Assembly (NCBI RefSeq): GCF_014207185.1
Contig: NZ_JACHCP010000008.1
Coordinates: 214,128-278,127, forward strand
DNA length: 64,000 bases
Origin: Rhodanobacter sp. A1T4
GTDB lineage: Bacteria; Pseudomonadota; Gammaproteobacteria; Xanthomonadales; Rhodanobacteraceae
Direction: 5' to 3'
Shown here one piece after another: positions 62,095 through 64,000 of the stretch. The first letter of the stretch is position 1. The number at the start of each line of letters is the position of its first letter. Made by a program: the position numbers and the translations under genes. The notes beneath the pieces were generated by a model. The model was given only the letters and a program-made list of their open reading frames with translations, was not told the origin of the DNA and did not search any database.

Positions 62095-62742
62095 GGCGGC
62101 GTCGCCCTCTTCCAGATCGAGCGACTTCACCAGCACTGCCGCCTGCGTACGTGAACGGCATTCGAGCTTGGATAGCACGGCCGTCACGTGAATCTTCACG
62201 GTGTTTTCGGCCAAGCCAAGCCGATCGGCGATCTGCTTGTTGAGCAGCCCTTCCGCCATCAGCATCAGTACACGGAATTGCTGCGGCGTAAGCTTGGCAA
62301 AGCGTGCTGCCAGCGCCGCATCCTGCTCGCTACGTTCCGCGCGCGTCGATTCGAACCACAGTCCGCCCTCAAGCACGCGCTGCACAGCCTTGTTCAGATC
62401 CACCACCGGCGCGGCCTTGGGCACGAAGCCCGCCGCGCCGAACTGCTGCGCACGACGTACGGTGCGCGGCCGGTCGTAGGAAGAAATCACGATCACCGGC
62501 AAATCCGATCGCTCGGCACGCAGCCACAGCAGCGATGAAAAGCCGATGGCGCCGGGCATCGTCAAATCCAGCAGCACGAGATCGATCTCCGGCGTTATGG
62601 CGAGGCAGGATTCAAGCGTGCTCTGACTCGAAGCCTCCAATACGCTGCATCCGTCCATGGCGGCGTGCAACGCGTGCACGACCGCCGAGCGAAACATCGG
62701 ATGATCGTCGGCGACGAGGATAGTGGTAGGTGTGTCGCTCAT
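62089..62742 (-). CDS. NarL/FixJ-type response regulator
   Basis: This 217-residue response regulator has a receiver with VADDHPMF, the phosphoacceptor Asp in LVLLDLTMPG (about residue 58) and Lys in GFVPKAAP, followed by a LuxR-type helix-turn-helix (LTPQQFRVLMLMAEGLLNKQIADRLGLAENTVKIHVTAVLSKL, about 150-195). It is convergent with and overlaps the hybrid kinase gene, its probable partner, and likely controls the porin-MFS uptake pair. Confidence 0.93.
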   Translation of the reverse strand: MSDTPTTILVADDHPMFRSAVVHALHAAMDGCSVLEASSQSTLESCLAITPEIDLVLLDLTMPGAIGFSSLLWLRAERSDLPVIVISSYDRPRTVRRAQQFGAAGFVPKAAPVVDLNKAVQRVLEGGLWFESTRAERSEQDAALAARFAKLTPQQFRVLMLMAEGLLNKQIADRLGLAENTVKIHVTAVLSKLECRSRTQAAVLVKSLDLEEGDAAS

Positions 62743-63154
62743 GCGCTCACGTCATTGGCAATGCAGCGACACTAGCTGGCAGAGCAAGCAGCGGCAAGAT
62801 GTCTGCTCCCTCCCCTGCTTCGTGCAAAGAGCAGGCTTCGTGGGCATCAAGACAATGACACGCTCACTTCACTGCGGCATTTATCGTCGATTATCGGCAT
62901 CTGAGTCTGGACGCACCCGAGATCGCACAGTGCGATCTGACCGAACGGCATAGTGCAGCTGGAGCGCCTGGCATAGACCGATTCCACAAAGGGTGCGAGC
63001 GCCGTTTCAAAGCGCCGTCTTGACTGCCCAAGAGGCGGTATGCCATGTTCACCGCCACTCGCACTACTGGCGCCTCGAGACGGATTACCGTCGTGAAATG
63101 CGAGTCTACCTATGCCGCGCGCCTGGGCACTTCCGCCAACAAGAGGATGTGCCC
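62743..63154. other. intergenic region before LysE gene
   Basis: About 410 bp between the response regulator and the exporter. The reading frame of the exporter extends to 62993, but the added residues show no homology or hydrophobicity. No supported gene; it likely holds two promoters. Confidence 0.35.
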
Positions 63155-63787
63155 ATGCCTGTCTGGTCTAATGTGTTTGCTTTTGCTCTGGTCGCCTTTG
63201 GCTTGGCGCTGACGCCAGGGCCGAACATGCTCTATCTGATCTCTCGATCAATCTCCCAAGGTCCTACAGCAGGCCTGATTTCCCTCGGTGGTGTCGCTCT
63301 GGGTTTTGTGTTCTACATGCTATGCGCGGCGTTTGGCGTGACCGCCTTGCTGCTGACGGTGCCTTACGCTTATGACACACTGAGACTGGGTGGTGCCGCG
63401 TATCTTCTGTACCTTGCATGGCAAGCAGTCAGGCCCGGTGGGCACTCGCCCTTCCAGGTGCGTGACCTGCCGCTGGATCGTCCCAGCAAGCTGTTTGCCA
63501 TGGGCTTTCTTACTAATCTGTTGAACCCCAAGATCGCGGTTCTGTATCTGTCGCTGCTACCCCAATTCATCAGCCCGGGCCAAGGCGGCGTTCTGACGCA
63601 ATCGCTCACTCTCGGATTTGTGCAGATCGGGATCAGCGTAGCCACGAATGCCTTGATATCCCTGACAGCCGGTTCTATCGCCGCGTTCTTCGCGCACCGT
63701 TCTGGCTGGTTATTAGTGCAACGCTGGCTGATGGGTACCGTACTGGTCGGTCTAGCCGCACGCATGGCCACACAAGCCAGGCGCTGA
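63155..63787 (+). CDS. LysE/RhtB family amino acid exporter
   Basis: This 210-residue six-helix exporter has the family N-terminus VFAFALVAFGLALTPGPNMLYLISRSISQGPTAGLISLGG and FLTNLLNPKIAVLYLSLLPQF in the middle. The family exports lysine, homoserine/threonine or similar molecules. ATG 63155 with an AAGAGGAT site is preferred to the longer frame from 62993. A hairpin terminator follows. Confidence 0.92.
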   Translation: MPVWSNVFAFALVAFGLALTPGPNMLYLISRSISQGPTAGLISLGGVALGFVFYMLCAAFGVTALLLTVPYAYDTLRLGGAAYLLYLAWQAVRPGGHSPFQVRDLPLDRPSKLFAMGFLTNLLNPKIAVLYLSLLPQFISPGQGGVLTQSLTLGFVQIGISVATNALISLTAGSIAAFFAHRSGWLLVQRWLMGTVLVGLAARMATQARR

Positions 63788-63809
63788 GCATTTTCTGGGT
63801 GTGGACTTC

Positions 63810-63834
63810 GTGCCCTCGCCGAAAGCGAGGGCAC
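63810..63834. terminator. bidirectional terminator hairpin
   Basis: GTGCCCTCGC (63810-63819), loop CGAAA, GCGAGGGCAC (63825-63834): a perfect 10-bp stem with a stable loop between the convergent exporter and autotransporter genes. Confidence 0.75.
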
Positions 63835-63877
63835 TACTGACGTGCAGTAGGCTGGGAATCGGCCGGCCGATCCTCGA

Positions 63878-64000
63878 TCAGAACGCCAACGCGACCTGGG
63901 CTTTTACGCCGCGATCGTTTTCGTGGCTGGCGTGAGCATAGGTACCGTCGAGGCTGGCCGTCCAACCATGACGGAGTTCGGCCGACAGGCCCCCACTGAC
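63878..64000 (-). CDS. autotransporter beta-barrel C-terminus (partial)
   Basis: The minus strand carries the 3' end of a gene that runs past the window edge. The frame reads LSAELRHGWTASLDGTYAHA, continues to HENDRGVKAQVALAF and ends in TGA at 63878. The alternating hydrophobic pattern and final Phe are typical of the last strands of an autotransporter or other outer-membrane barrel. Only about 40 codons are present, so the passenger type is unknown. Confidence 0.65.
   Translation of the reverse strand, partial: VSGGLSAELRHGWTASLDGTYAHASHENDRGVKAQVALAF

Overview
The window reads as chromosomal DNA of a Gram-negative soil proteobacterium. Evidence for this is a trimeric-type porin ending in Phe, Tat and Sec signal peptides, periplasmic c-type cytochromes, an autotransporter barrel fragment and Trans_reg_C membrane sensors. 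The mix of gene families suggests Rhodanobacteraceae/Xanthomonadales (Dyella-like), with Burkholderiales as the alternative; this placement is inference. No rRNA, tRNA or CRISPR array was seen.

Region 1 (about 0.2-21.3 kb) looks like an undescribed biosynthetic gene cluster. A complete class II DAHP synthase, an isochorismate synthase-like enzyme, an isochorismatase and an EntA-like dehydrogenase would take central carbon to chorismate, isochorismate and 2,3-dihydroxybenzoate. There is no NRPS or aryl carrier, so this is not an ordinary catechol siderophore locus. Instead the pathway genes sit with a second, catalytically degenerate DAHP synthase, a VOC protein, an acyl-CoA synthetase-like ligase, a heme-oxygenase-like diiron oxygenase, a halogenase-fold FAD enzyme with its flavin reductase, a heme-binding HbpS/GlcG protein, a di-heme beta-propeller cytochrome, an antiporter, an MFS exporter and an AT-rich O-methyltransferase. 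A TetR regulator with a perfect 14-bp inverted repeat in front of it is the likely switch.

Region 2 (about 19.5-22.7 kb and 28.9-29.3 kb) is a pair of insertion-sequence graveyards (IS3, IS5 and IS21 fragments, truncated genes). Between them lies an intact module: a three-subunit periplasmic molybdenum hydroxylase/aldehyde dehydrogenase ([2Fe-2S], Mo and triheme cytochrome c subunits, all overlapping by 4 nt) with divergent XdhC and MobA-like maturation genes.

Region 3 (29.3-50.0 kb) is a secreted glycoside hydrolase island. It holds a GH49-like right-handed beta-helix enzyme with FG-GAP repeats, a clan-A glycosidase, a GH16 enzyme, a 2782-residue GH2-CBM-GH64 fusion, a Tat-exported GH71/GH99-like enzyme with fascin repeats, tandem paralogues of an unrecognised secreted family (plus a truncated third copy), and a membrane winged-helix regulator with periplasmic FG-GAP-like repeats. 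GH16, GH64 and GH71-type enzymes together suggest attack on alpha/beta-glucans such as fungal cell walls.

Region 4 (50.6-64 kb) holds a GDSL esterase, a PAS-PAS hybrid kinase, a host-attachment protein, a rearrangement scar with a TetR C-terminal fragment, a retropepsin-like protease, a porin-MFS uptake pair next to a DctB-like hybrid kinase and NarL-type response regulator, a LysE exporter and the 3' end of an autotransporter.
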